64,000 nt of DNA from Ascaphus truei (Eukaryota > Chordata > Amphibia > Anura > Ascaphidae), in contig CM071568.1 of assembly GCA_036426205.1 (NCBI GenBank), positions 213,943,245-214,007,244 on the forward strand. Direction: 5' to 3'. Under the pieces are notes generated by a model that had not been told where the DNA came from, searched no databases, and saw only the letters and a list, made by a program, of their open reading frames with translations. Within the stretch, counting starts at the first letter, position 1. Every line of letters begins with the position of its first letter. Below are positions 32,980 to 44,689 of the stretch, piece after piece. The position numbers were made by a program, and so were the translations under genes.

Positions 32980-33355
32980 TGTCACTTAAAGGCAATGAAA
33001 GCACAGCCAATCAGAATGGCTTTTCTTCAATTGCCTTTAAGATGACGTCATTAAAAGAAACATGGCCGGCCTCACATGGTACAGTAGCCAATCAGAGCGT
33101 GGGAAGTCTATCCCAACTCTAATTGGCTCCAGTAGACCATGTGACAGAGGCTTGGGGAAGAACGGATATGACATCATTGAAAGCCTGTCACATGGTACTA
33201 GAACCAATCAGAGTAGGGATAGACTTCCCATGCTCTGATTGGCTACCATACCATGTGAGGGCGGCCATGTTTCTTTTAATGACGTCATCTTAAAGGCAAT
33301 TGAAGCAAAGCCATTCTGATTGGTTGTGCTTTCATTGCCTTTAAGTGACGTCATA
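32980..33355. repeat. Foldback rich in CRE and CCAAT motifs
   Basis: Arms of about 180 bp (32980-33160 and 33175-33352) are near-perfect reverse complements. Each has TTAAAGGCAAT, a TGACGTCA-type CRE (33043 and 33281 regions), AGCCAATCAGA or its complement, and a CCATGTTTCTTTTAATGACG-type segment. Similar CRE/CCAAT sequence lies at 51190-51420. The combination of TGACGTCA with CCAAT is promoter-like, but use is unproven. Confidence 0.8.
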
Positions 33356-33952
33356 ATTTTTTTTTGCATCGGCCAAAACACATGGTTTTCAATGCCCAAT
33401 CAGGGCCGTGGGAACCATGACGAAAATGTGACGTCATAGGCCTTTAAATCCTATGTCGTCTCATTTTGAAGCAAGACGCCGAGGAGGAAGGACCTCCGGA
33501 GAAGAAAGAAGACCAGGGCGTGGCAGCAGATGGGAAGAAGACCCCGGAAAAAGGTAGAAGAATACAGATGAAGATGGATTACAAGTAGAAGACCCCTGGG
33601 TTGTCGTGTTTTATTATTTTAATGTTTATTATTTTCTGGTTTATTATTTTATGGGTTCCTGTTCGTGGATTGGTTCGTGAGTAAGCTGATCAACGGGAGT
33701 CGGTGAGTGGGTCAAGTAATGGTAAGTTAACTAAAGAAATGTATTTAATGTAACTGTGTTTTTTGTTGCTTTTTTCATGTGTATATTTTTTTTATTGTAC
33801 ATCATTTCTTGCCACTGTATGTATGTATGTATATATGTCTAGAGAGATATATATACATACAGGGTAAGAAATGATAGTGTTCTAAAAGATTTCTTTGCAC
33901 TATTGCAAATGATATTGGCTATGCTGCTATGCATAGATGTGTGTTAAATGTA
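33356..33952. other. Flank of foldback, A/T-rich
   Basis: Contains a purine-rich GAAGAAAGAAGACC stretch (33490-33560), a GTATGTATGTATATATG microsatellite (33815-33835) and no recognised gene. Confidence 0.4.
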
Positions 33953-36585
33953 TTTTTTTTTTCAACTTTCTGTTTTTATTGGAAAGTACAATTACAGCCA
34001 ATATTCCACAGCCCATTGTTACATTTCTATTTTTATCAACCACATGTAGTGACAACATATAGAGGTATCTACTTAACACAGCACAAACAAAGCCAGACAA
34101 ACTTGACAAGAAGACAGGGATAGAGGGTAGGAAGGTGGGGGGGGGGGGGGGGGGGTGGTATGTTTCCAGTCTCTGGAGAAGGTATGGAGACTTTTCGTGT
34201 TCGAATTTCTCGGCCCTCGCTAAGGATTTTAACTGTGACGGGATCTACAGAGATTCTTTTATTCTTCTTACCATTATTTTCCCCATTTCTATGGCTACCG
34301 GAAGATCTGATAGCTGTGCGTCACTATGTCGTTTTGTCTAATCTGCCCATAAAGGAGAACGTACTTGATTTAATTAATGCAAGATTGAGGCGGCATCCAC
34401 TCCTGGAGTTTCTTCCTGGGTCAACCATGGATCCCACACTTTTAGAAAATGTGTGCCGGAGTCATTAACTAAACTTGTTAATTGTTCCATCGGGCAAACA
34501 TGCCAAATTCTGTTTTTGATCTTAGGGATAATTGGTATCTCCTGCTGTTTCCATAGTGCTGCGATCTCACATCTTGTGGCAGTGGCAAAATGCGCGATTA
34601 ATTTATGCGACGCATTTGATAGACCCTGGATCCGTCTGCCCAATAGGAACAGCCACGGGTCCAGGGTGATCTCCAAATCGAGAATCCGCTGAATCCAATC
34701 TCTGATTTTTTCCCAAATAGGGGCCACCTTAGTGCAAGACCACAGCATATGTTGGAGGTCTGCTGCCTCCCCGCACTGTTTAGGGCAGAGAGGAGAGTAG
34801 CCTTTTACAAATTTCGCTAAGCGCGTCGGAGTGTAGTACCACCTCATTAGGACTTTATGCGTTCTCCTTTAGTGTGGTGCAGATTGAGCTTTTCGCCGCC
34901 GCCTGAATAATTCTGTCCCATTCGTCGTCCTCTAAAGCCTCTCCTAGGTCAGATTCCCATTGTCTCATGTAACTCAGTCTATTGTCATTGGGCGACTTCT
35001 GGCAGATCACTTCCCTGTACATTCAAGACGTGGGTCCCCTAGTGTCCGTATCTCTAGAACACAGCTGCTCGAAATTTGTTCGTGCCGGTCGTATTGGCGT
35101 TTTGTTGTAGAAATCCCTGATCTGGAGGTACCTAAAAAATTCGCTGTTTGGTATATTCTTAGAGGATTTAATTTGGTCAAATGTTTGTATGGTCGTTATG
35201 CCCTCCAGATCCTTTAGGCGGGAGAATCCCTTCTGAGTCCAAATTAAGAAATTTTTGCTATTCAGGCCCGGAGCGAAGTCTGGGTTGCCCACTATTGGTG
35301 TCATTAATGACGATTTGGTTGTCAGGTTACATTTAAACTTCGTGGCCTCCCAAACTTTTAACGAATTGACCATGGTCTGTAGCGGGTTTTTCATCTTGCG
35401 TACCCCTTCTCTAGGTAGCCAGATTAAATTTCGGATTTCAATTGGTGCACAGCATCTCTTTTCCAACTCGACCCATCTCCGTAGGCTTGGGTCTGTGTGC
35501 CATTGGAAAATCTGCCCTAATTGGGCTGCTTTATAGTAGGCCTGCAAGCAAGGCACCGCTAACCCTCCGTCTAATTTGGGACGTTTTAAAATCCCTTTAG
35601 TAATTCTTGGATTTTTCCCATTCCAGATAAATTTCATAATTTTTGACTGGAGGGAGAGGATTTCCGCCTGTACCAATGGGATAGGGAGACTCTGGAAAAG
35701 ATATAGCATCTTTGGGAGGAGATTCATTTTTACGCTATGTATCCTCCCAATCCATGAGATGTTCCCCTTCATCCAGGTTCGGAGATCCTCCCCTAGTGTC
35801 TTTATGATCTTGGGGAAATTTGCTTTATACAAAGTTTTATATTCCCTTGTGAGATACACCCCTAAATATTTGATCGCAGAGGGTTGCCATTTGAACTGAA
35901 AATTGAGGTCAATCAGTTTTTGACTTCTTTTGGTAGATTAATATTGAGGGCTTCTGATTTAGACTGATTGATCTTAAATCCCGAAATTTGGTTAAATTTG
36001 CCCAGTATGTTGAATATATTTGGGAGAGATGTGAGAGGTTTGGTTATTGTGAGAATTACATCGTCCGCATATAACGCGGCTTTGTGCATTTGGTCTCCCA
36101 CTGGGATACCAGAGATATCTGGATTAAGTCTGATGTGTGCCGCCAAAGGCTCTATACATAAGGCGAACAGTAATGGCGACAGCGGGCATCCTTGACGTGT
36201 TCCGCTTTTGATTTCAAACTGTTCTGAAGGGAAGCCTTGATATCTCACTCTTGCTGTTGGGTTTTTATACAACGCCAGGATGGCCTGCAGGAGGCGTCCC
36301 TCAAAGCCAAATGCTCTCAGCGTTTCCGAAAGGTAGGGCCAGTCTATTCTATCGAAGGCTTTCTCAGCGTCCAGACTTAACACCATGGATTGTATTTTTT
36401 CCTTTTGGACCAGATCAATTAAGTCTATAATTCTCCTGGTGTTATCTGCCGCTTGTCTACCTCCGATAAACCCTACTTGATCCATGTGTATCAACCCGGG
36501 AAGGACACTACCCACCCTGTTGGCTATAAGTTTTCTTCGCTTAGCCGGGCTGTTAAACCCTTTAGTGTTATGTGATACTAATGTG
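33953..36585 (-). mobile_element. L1-like LINE, internally deleted second copy
   Basis: Same lineage as the 4-12 kb element. A T-run at 33952-33962 marks the 3' end, then a 3' UTR with a G homopolymer (34136-34156). ORF2 follows, reading VSHNTKGFNSPAKRRKL at its N-terminal end near 36585-36530. That end is joined in frame to ANRVG...LIHMDQVGF of the RT, so most of the endonuclease and RT fingers are deleted. The left end abuts a PLE segment. Confidence 0.85.
34374..36585 (-). pseudogene. L1-like ORF2, deleted and frameshifted
   Basis: After the deletion junction near 36530 the RT palm is intact: LSLDAEKAFDRIDWPYL, GTRQGCPLSPLLFALCIEPL and the catalytic KAALYADDVILTI. One frame change sits near 35890-35860 (LPKEVKN to LTREYKTLYK), another between 35023 and 34847. 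The end contains CPKQCGEAADLQHMLWSC, the CCHC knuckle. Missing are the APE catalytic residues and the RT fingers, about 1.6 kb compared with the complete copy. It cannot mobilise itself. Confidence 0.88.
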
Positions 36586-36805
36586 AAAACGGGTAAACAG
36601 CCAGTTTACCCACCAGGCGCTGAAAATGTAGCTGCAGCTGTGAAATGGTGTTTTACCAATAAATTTGATTGAAGAGTGCCACTATCCCCCAGTGTGTATT
36701 TGAATACATGTAATTCTCTGCAACTGGCTAGCTGTAAGCACAATGAAGTTGGAGAAAGACTTAAAGGGAGATAACTTACAGTTGCACTGGGGGACGTGAT
36801 GAAGT
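36586..36805 (+). repeat. PLE 5' module, plus orientation
   Basis: Runs from GTGAAAACGGGTAAACAGCC to GTTGCACTGGGGGACGTG. The reverse complement of the whole segment is at 48088-48300, where it directly precedes the coding part of a PLE. Here it is followed by sequence in opposite orientation, so it marks an inversion junction. Confidence 0.8.
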
Positions 36806-37120
36806 GGCCCGTCTGTCTTCCTGCATGAACAATGCTGTGTGTCCCTCTGTCTGCGATGTCTCTTGATGGGATGATGGGATGATCTTCTCACGTTGCCAGC
36901 ACTCTCTTCTGCCGCCAACCCTGCACCCGCTCGTTCGCGGTGGGTGGTCACCTGACCGGCGGCAGTGCCGGTACTTCCGGATACAGCAGGGAGACACAGG
37001 TACACCATACACAGCCCGGCGTGCAGGCAGCAGACACCGGAACACTAGAAATCCTCCCCCGGGAGGTCAGTACGCCGCACAGCCGTGGAAAAAAGCTTCA
37101 GAAAAGACTGATCAGTAAAG
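36806..37120. other. GC-rich spacer between PLE modules
   Basis: Moderately GC-rich with CGCTCGTTCGCGG and CCGGCGGCAGTGCCGG. No homology inside the window. Possibly 5' UTR of a PLE. Confidence 0.35.
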
Positions 37121-37150
37121 CATGAAACTTTAATAGAACAAAGTGCAAAC

Positions 37151-37202
37151 GGATCCTCTTGACGCTTTTCGGCCCGTCAGGCCTTTGTCAAAAGAGTGAT
37201 CC
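37151..37202 (-). ncRNA. Hammerhead-like motif, U3-A8 variant
   Basis: Stem I GGATC(A)CTCTT pairs with AAGAGGATCC, nine or ten pairs. Stem II is GGCC/GGCC around TGAC. The first box is TTGACAA and the second CGAAAAGCGTC, so position 15.2 has changed from C to A. The core matches the motif at 75-123. A TATATATG box at 37221-37228 precedes it by about 26 nt. Confidence 0.7.
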
Positions 37203-37220
37203 GTTTGTAAAAACATGAGG

Positions 37221-37228
37221 CATATATA
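37221..37228 (-). promoter_or_regulatory. TATA box upstream of hammerhead
   Basis: TATATATG on the minus strand, about 26 nt upstream of the ribozyme's first stem-I base. The same spacing occurs at 46-75 and 44229-44213. Confidence 0.5.
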
Positions 37229-37699
37229 GCAAATGCAAGTTACAACACCTGTGGTCAAGCCCCAAACAAATGGGTAACAGGTGTACATCCTGACATTGCT
37301 GATAATGGCATGTAAAGTTAAAAACATAGCTGGGGTTAAAAATGACCAATCTATACTGTATGCTTGGCAAGAAAACGCATATACAATGCAATGCATGTTT
37401 AACCAAAATCACTATTATATTGGTCAAAAGAACTAAAAACATGTACATTAAAAGAAAAAAGCACAAATGTAAATAAAGTTTTTGATGAAATACAACAATA
37501 ATATTATGAAGTCACCCGGACTCCTGATTATTTAATTTTTGCAAGAGAAAATTGAGAGAGCTGTCGTTCACGAATAACTTGTTAGTATTACTATTTAGAT
37601 AATAATTGTCTTAGCAATGGAACAATAAAATGCAACGGAATATATTAATAAAGGAATAATTGGGAAACCAGATGAAAAGGGAAGGGGGGGTGTGTGTGT

Positions 37700-40600
37700 G
37701 GGGGGTTGGGGGGGGGCTGGACCTGGGGGAAGGTTTTGTGTCAGGACTGCTATTGGTGCCCGCGGGTGTCGCTCCCGACCACTCCCCGCCGTCTCATGCC
37801 TCCGTGTCGATTGGCTAAAACACAACTCCTGCTGATTTTTCACGGTCCTAGGGCACAACTTCCGTTTCTTTCCCTCTCACACAAGGAGCCGTCTCGTATC
37901 CTCACACATTTCTCTTTCTCCCCCACACAAGAACACAAAATCTGTTCCCATCTGGTTTTCCGCAGCACGCGACCCCCCTACCCCACCCCCACATACCAAC
38001 CTCCCACTTCCTCACCCCTTTTTGTTACAAAACGACAGAAAGTACAAGCAAAACTGCAAACCTCCTCCTTGACCCCATTTCTCACGAAGAGTAGTAACGG
38101 CGTAATCCCCCTATGACCGAATTATCTTTTACTACACTGGGCCACACCCACCAAAGCAACCAACTCGTCTAGGTCCAGCGCGGCCTAGCTTACTGTCAGT
38201 GCCCTTTAATTGCTCCTCGACGGGTCCACCCTCTCCCCTGTGTCTTGCCCGGTAACGCACCACGTTGTGAGATGACAAGCCTCAGCAATTTCCAACAGAA
38301 GACACCAATATGACACCACCCCTACATGGTCCCCTAGCCAAACAGTTCAACTGGACAGCCACCCTCAATACACCCGACGTGCCTACCAACAAACACACGA
38401 GAGGCCATGAGAAACACCGCAGGACACCCCAGATAGCTGTCGCCCGTTTCATGGGTCTCGTCCCGCCGATCACTTTCCGGATAGCACCTCTCCCCCCTAC
38501 ATTCCGTTCGCTCCCTTATTGTTTTCATATACCTCGCCCCTAGGAGTGGTTCCCCCCAGGTTGATCCCTCACCTAAGCACCCGCACCCCATTACCACCGC
38601 CATCCTTCCCCCCGTCTTTCCCAACCCCTGGGGAGAGCACCGCTCGTGGCCCCCGACTCCCACAATGTCACACCCTATCACCCACCCCCAACCTCTTGGT
38701 CACCACCCACTTTGCCCCGAGAGGCTTCTGCCTCCACGCTACTTTTTGAGAGAGTGTTCCATAGTAGCCACACGCGCTGGGTTCCTGGAGACGTCTGCCT
38801 GTTTCCTCTTTCTCTTTACCACGCTTTTCACCCAATCCACCCTGGACTTCTTAGCAAGCTTCAAGACACACACACTGACTGCACTTGCCCTCCTCTTTGG
38901 CCGAGCACAACCCGGACTTTACGTGCGAGTCAGCTCTCGGTTTTACAATCCGACGACTTTTCCACGAAACTCACTCTCTATCCTCCTTTCCGCGCTTCTC
39001 CATCTTCCAGCTTTGATCTTCCCTGGCTGTATGCCCCCCCACACTCAGTACCACAACCCCTTTCCTTCCACCTTGCCCCTTCCCCCCTATCCTGACCCCT
39101 CTTTGTTTTGTCACTACCCAACTTTTCTCTGCTCATTACTCACCCACTGGTTTGCTCCGCCACCACCACCCCCCCTGTCGTTCTTCCCCCCCGTGGTCGC
39201 CGTGTTTCAAGCGCAGCGCCTTTCTCCCCTCCCGGCTGCTGCTTTGCACTGCCTCTCTCCCATGATTAACCTACCACCCGTCCCTGAACCTCACAGACAA
39301 CACCCACCAATATTTTTCCTTCCCCCCCCTCTTACCACCCCACTCCTTTTCCTCTTCCCGGCTTGCTTGCACTAACCCCGCATCACAATAGTTTTCCCCT
39401 TCTCGAAACATCAGATTACCCCCCATATCTTCACACGTGACCCTACTGTATACAATTATACCCTCTTTTCTCCAAAACCACGCGTATACAAAACCGAACA
39501 CAAACACCGTCCTTCCCCAATGCCGACAGACGCTCGCTATTGCTGTGAGCGACCCCCACACAACAATATCGGCACACAAACAAATGTACACGCCCCCCCA
39601 CGACGAAACTCTCGCTTCCCTGGCATCCCAATCCCTACTGCCCATCCTCGGTGTTCCCCTCCACGTTCCCATATATGCGCAGCTTCCTACCGACGATGAC
39701 TAAGTCGTTACTACGTGTGCTATAGATCAGAGACGACGACTGCTCCCAACCCAACCAATCCTCTCTCCATCACAGCTAATAGCACTTCCAACCACCACCT
39801 ACTACCCCATCCGGACAGAGGCCACCCGTTCCTGCCACCCGCCTCTGTCGACCCATGCGAGGCAGCCGGTACTGCCCCTCGCCTTACGCACCGCTTCCAC
39901 GATTCCCGCACAGTAGACTCTAGGCCCAAGCCGACATTAGCACCCACACCCCCACACACAAGCCCACCCCTGATCCACATTCTTCCTCCCCCAACCTACC
40001 CAGTCCTAGCATGCTCACCTGCCCCCCAGATTTAAACGAAGATGCCCATCTACTTAGATCCCCCACAGGCCCTCCCTACCCCTTAGATCCCGCGCTCAGG
40101 TATCACCCATCCCTGCCTCCGCCTCGGTCTGGTTTCCCGGTATTGTTAGTGGCTTGTTTGGTGGGGCGCCCTGTCCTGTTCCCCCCCGGGCTTTTCCCCC
40201 CATCGCCCTAGCTTCCCTCCCACCTCCGCCCCCGCCCCGACACAGAGCCGTCGGTGTAGCGCGGCGGTTCCTCCCATCCCCCCCCTGCCCACTCCCCAGC
40301 TCCCCAGACCTAATTCCCCCTTACCCACAACCCTCCCGTAACCGGGGGGTCATGCCACCCAAACCCCCGTTGTGTTCGCCCTGCTTCCTTGCTTCCCAGG
40401 CCCGCCCCTCCGTCTTTTCCTCGCCCTGCCCCCCCACACCACAACAGCCATAGCCCGCCTCAGGTAAGGGCGGGTCTTTTGCCAGCAACCTCCTGCGACC
40501 GACCATCGCGCCGCTCGTCCGCCCTTCCTTTCCTTCTGCCCTCCCGTTTCCCCCTCCCCCCGTGTCGCCGGGGCCGCCCCCCGGCCATGTATCTCCGCCT

Positions 40601-41200
40601 GCGCCGCCATATCGAGGCCAGGACTCCTATTTTTAATCCCTCCATCTAACCCCCCGTCTCCATTTCTGCCCCTGCACCCTAGCCCTCCTTAACCCCCCTC
40701 TCGTGCTCCAACGCTGTACCGTCTCGCGCCTCGACCCGCCCAACCTTGCCCTCGACCCCACAATCTCATGCCCTTCACAAAACACAGTCCCACGGGCCCA
40801 GTCTGGGACTTGGATAACTATTTGTTTCACCACCCCCCCTAGACACCCCCCAACGTTTTCTTGTGTCCCCAGTGTCATCCACAACTCCCCCCCCCATTGG
40901 ACAGTTTGTGGGCCCACTGGCCATTACAAAACACTTTTTTGCCCATCATAAGAGTTAAAAAAACCACCCACGCCGGCCTGCAGGCTGCCAGTACACGGCC
41001 ACCTGCCACACAAGAGAAGAAAAAAAACTCTGTTAGATTCCCGAACACCTGCATGCGAAATAGGGCCCAACCACAGCCGCCACCACCCCCACCTCTGGCG
41101 CACCCCTCACACACTTTAGCAAAAGAGCAGCCCACCCCTTGCTCCACCCACCTTCCACAACACGTTAAAAAAACAGTTCCTCTTTGTGCCCATCACACAA
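37700..41200 (+). other. 3.5-kb C-skewed block
   Basis: In lines I counted, C exceeds G about three- to five-fold on the plus strand, with many C5-C8 runs. No period, domain or repeat boundary is evident, and the many long open frames follow from composition. It begins where the G-rich end of a PLE 3' UTR (37685-37730) meets it and ends before PLE coding traces. It may be degenerate simple sequence, a biased mutational product or a consensus error. Confidence 0.6.
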
Positions 41201-43740
41201 CCACACGAGCGCACAACCCCGAGAATATGTCATCCATATGCCGAGGACCGTGGTGCAGCAAGATGAAAGGGTCTGCCGAGCCAAAATCGCCGCTGACATC
41301 AATTCTCCTGAGAAGTTTCGGTCATATTTAATCGATATAATCGGTACACACCACTACCCACGGAAAAGACGAGATCCTACGATCTATGACAGACACAAAA
41401 CCACAAGGAACACCATGACCACGTCCAGTAAAAAATAGCCAAGAACCAAAGATACAACAACGGCGAGAGAAACCAGGCAAATAGTTGTACAGTCATCCAT
41501 CCAAATACCGCGTGACGAGGCTTTGCTTGAAGACCTTCAAAATTGAAGCAAAAAGAATTATCAATGACACAATAACTCCAAAAACAGACTCAGACACCGC
41601 ACAAAAGGGTTTTTGAGAGAGCTTCAGATCTTTAGAACTTGGCGATACCTTGACTGCCTGTATGTTTTATCAACAAAGAACTGAGCAATATCTGGCATGT
41701 GAGCTTTCCTGTACAATTGCAATTTTCCACCATCTCCCAAAGATCCTAAATCACTGGAAGAACCCCCGGAGGCCACACATGTCTCCAAGTATTGGATATT
41801 TGAGAGATGGTTGTTTCCACGTGTATGTGGATAAATCCTCCAACCATGTAACAAACCTTACCTTCATTATTGATAGACATACAGCATTGTTGTAAATTTC
41901 ATTGGAAGAGGTATGTATCCTGACCGGAGGGATATCGATGGGTATCTACCGAATGGACGTCCCCAATCACTGCATACACTGAATTAATTGAACACGAGCC
42001 ACCGGCACCTTAAGGGCCATTAATCATCTCACTGTTGGCCATACTCTTCTACACTTCCCATAGCACAAATCACTCTTATCACTGATTCTATTCTTTCTTA
42101 TTGACACACAAACTACTTCTTTTTGACACCACCAATTTTTCTTCAAAAACAGGCACAGCTATGGGGACTTCTTTGCACCCTCATATGCTAAGTGTTCATG
42201 GGTTTTATGGGAATCTAATGCTTGCGGCCCGAGTTAGTTTATTCGAGGCATTTGCCCAGTTCTCGGCCACAGCAGTCTAAAACTTGGCGCGTTTGCCGGA
42301 GGGTTGCCGGGCGCGCGCCGAAAGCAGCGGCAGAGCGCCCTACCCGATCGGGGCGCTCTACCTCCCGCTGCTGGGTCCGCCGGTACCGGAACCCATGCCG
42401 CCGTCCCCCCAAATGGCGGGACCCAGGCTCCTCGGGGAGCCCTGGAACGCGCGTGCAGGGGCGAGGTCCCGATGACGCGTGATCCGCGCGTCGGTGACGC
42501 GCGGCACGCGAGGGGCGGCCACTTAGCAAGCCGGGAAATCTCCCGGCTTGTGGAACCGGCAACACTGTAATAAAGTGTGTCGGTATAGTGTATTCACATT
42601 ACGGTAGCATAATTCATTTCGATCTCCCCCCCCCCCCCCCCCTTTCTAACATCATTTTTTATAAACGTTTTCATTGATGATTTGATTTTCATTTGGAGGG
42701 TGATCTAAATAGTCTTCACCACATTCATTGAAACTCTCAATGACTAACAATATAAATCTTCAATTTGACTTTTGAAACTGAATTACTGTTAAATTAATTA
42801 CACTTGATGTCGACCATCCTGGGACCCTATCACTGGTTTGTATACAAACTGATATCTACAACAAAAACCACATGCCAGGAATTTTACGTTTCTCATATTA
42901 CCACGCCAGAAGCAGTAATCCTAAAACATGATAGTTGGATGTCCCTAAGGGACAATTTCTGCGTTATAGACGCTTTGTCACGGACCCAGATACCTCTTGA
43001 AACAATCCAAAAACATTAAGTGATACATTTTTATCCTTTATCCAGGGGATACCAATAAAGGCTGATGTTGACGTGGGCCTCTTAATTGCTAAAACTGTGA
43101 CCCGTGTGGGATCTATTGAAAAAAAGACAAAGTAGAAATAAACAAACAATTTTCAAAGACAGCATTAGTCTTACAAAATTAGTAAACAGGCGTCACAAAT
43201 AGCAGATAGGTCCAAAACACTGGTGGAACATATTAAAACTGGACAAAGAGTTGGATACATATACGCACACACTTGGTCCAAGATAGATTGCTTTCAGAAG
43301 GGCCACACATAGCCTCTTCCATTTCTAAAAAGCTTGTATAAACCTCCAAGTCAATTCCCGTTCTGAGTAAACCATCCCAGAGTTTTTCAGATGCAGTTTA
43401 TGCAAAGGTTGCATATGGCTACACCAACTAAGAAGTACACACATTGTTTCCAAATAGGTAAAACATAGAATCAACACATTTATTAATGTCAACAAGTCAC
43501 GTTGGATATGTAATGACATTGCGGATGTGATATAAATATGTGGAAGAACCATCAGATCATTGTACATTCGTATTTCAGAACATGTCCGATTAATCAATAA
43601 GAAGATTATTACATCCATTATCCAAACAGTTGTACAATGTCCACGTGGACTTAAAAATTCTCATTCTGTGCGGTAGAACACGTCCCATCTGTATTAGGGG
43701 AGGCGATATTAGATTTGTAGATTGAAACTCGACTAACCAA
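41201..43740 (+). pseudogene. PLE reverse transcriptase, heavily decayed plus-strand copy
   Basis: Recognised by alignment to the minus-strand copy at 44.1-48.3 kb. Shared traces are IVVQSSIQ..RDEAL (41485), LACELSCTIAIFHHLPKI (41700), YVDKSSN (41830), the finger segment FCTLIC-like CACCCTCATATGC (42176), TTTATAAACG-TTTTCATTGATGATTTG (42658; the catalytic YIDDL region) and AVILKHDSWMSLRDNFC (42915). Stops and shifts occur throughout and no frame is open for long. A GC-rich element splits it at 42219-42590. The C-terminal nuclease part is only suggested around 43200-43740. It is non-functional. Confidence 0.7.
42219..42590. mobile_element. GC-rich non-autonomous insertion in PLE
   Basis: About 370 bp, CpG-dense, starting near GCTTGCGGCCCGAG and ending AATAAAGTGTGTCGGTATAG. 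It is absent from the paralogous PLE at 46.0 kb, where GGGAATCTATTACATC is continuous, so the insertion can be placed within a few bases. Its ends resemble those of the MITE at 12448-12831. Confidence 0.7.
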
Positions 43741-44119
43741 AAGGAGATTGTCATGGACTTCTTCCCTGCTGAATACGTTGCAGGGCCTTACGGCCTCATC
43801 TCCTATTTCCTCAATGTTGAATGGGAACTAAACATTTTCTGGAGATTAATTGAGCATAAAGTATATTATACATATTCTTTGGGGTTGGGAGGCGAGAGGG
43901 GGGAAGGGAGAGGACAAGAATGAATAGAAAAAAAAAAAACAAAAAAAGGGGGGGAAGAAAACGAGTGGAAAGGGAAAAACGGGAGAAAGAAAAAAAAGAA
44001 AGTACGTAAATAAACAAGGAAAGATAAGAACAACAAAAAGAGAGAAAAAAAAGCGAACACCTCCCCTCCCCCACACCCCCCATGAGTTTACCCAAAGCTC
44101 ACTCACAGTCCTTCTCCTT
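43741..44119. other. Purine-rich low-complexity tract
   Basis: From about 43890 to 44080 nearly only A and G (GGGAAGGGAGAGG, AAAAAAAAAACAAAAAAAG). No gene. It lies at the convergence of two PLE copies. Confidence 0.6.
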
Positions 44120-44152
44120 GAACCTTAACTTTAATAGAACAAGGTGTCAAAC

Positions 44153-44213
44153 GATTTCCTCTTGACGCGTTTTGGGGGTGGTCCCCCTCAGGCCTTTGTC
44201 AAAAGAGTGCTCC
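44153..44213 (-). ncRNA. Hammerhead-like motif with expanded stem II
   Basis: CACTCTTTTGACAAAGGCC matches the 37151 copy, but stem II is followed by TGAGGGGGACCACCCCC, a second GC hairpin. The G of the GAAA box is C (CAAAACGCGTC). G12 is essential in hammerheads, so this copy should be inactive. Stem I is partly kept. Confidence 0.6.
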
Positions 44214-44228
44214 GTTGTAAAACATGAG

Positions 44229-44236
44229 CATATATA
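44229..44236 (-). promoter_or_regulatory. TATA box upstream of hammerhead
   Basis: TATATATG on the minus strand, 23 nt upstream of the ribozyme start. Confidence 0.45.
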
Positions 44237-44689
44237 GCAATGCCAAGGTACAGCCACCTGTGTCAAGGGTGCCCCAAACAAATGGGTTACAGTGTACATC
44301 TTACTGCTAATAAGGGCCTTTAAAGAGTTAAAACTTAACGGGGGTTAGAATGACCAATCTATATTCAGGCAATCAAAACGATCCAATACAAGCAGGTTTA
44401 ACCAAAATCACTTTGGTATATTGGTCTGAGAACTAAAACCTGTCCATTAAAATAAAAAAGCACAAATTTCAAAATAAGTTTTTGATGAATACAACATACT
44501 ATTATGAATCACCCAGACTCCGGATTATTATTTAATAATCTTTCAAGAGAAAAATTGAGAGAACTGCTGCGTTCACGAATAACTTGTTATTATTCCTATT
44601 TAAATAATAAATTCTTAGTCTTTTAACAATGTAACAATAAAATATCTGATATATTAATAAAGGAATAATTGGGAAACCATATAAAAGGG

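Larger units (their letters stand above)
37121..37690 (-). mobile_element. PLE 3' UTR and terminus (copy 1)
   Basis: In minus orientation: 3' UTR ending at a TATA box, hammerhead, then GTTCTATTAAAGTTTCATG. The same order is found, in the same orientation, at 44120-44690, with about 80% identity by eye. No coding part is attached upstream. Instead it runs into the C-rich block. Confidence 0.8.

Noticed and set aside
38665..39375. Long Pro/Leu/Ser-rich open frames in the C-rich block
   Set aside because: Stop codons are depleted by base composition; overlapping frames are equally open and no domain is seen.
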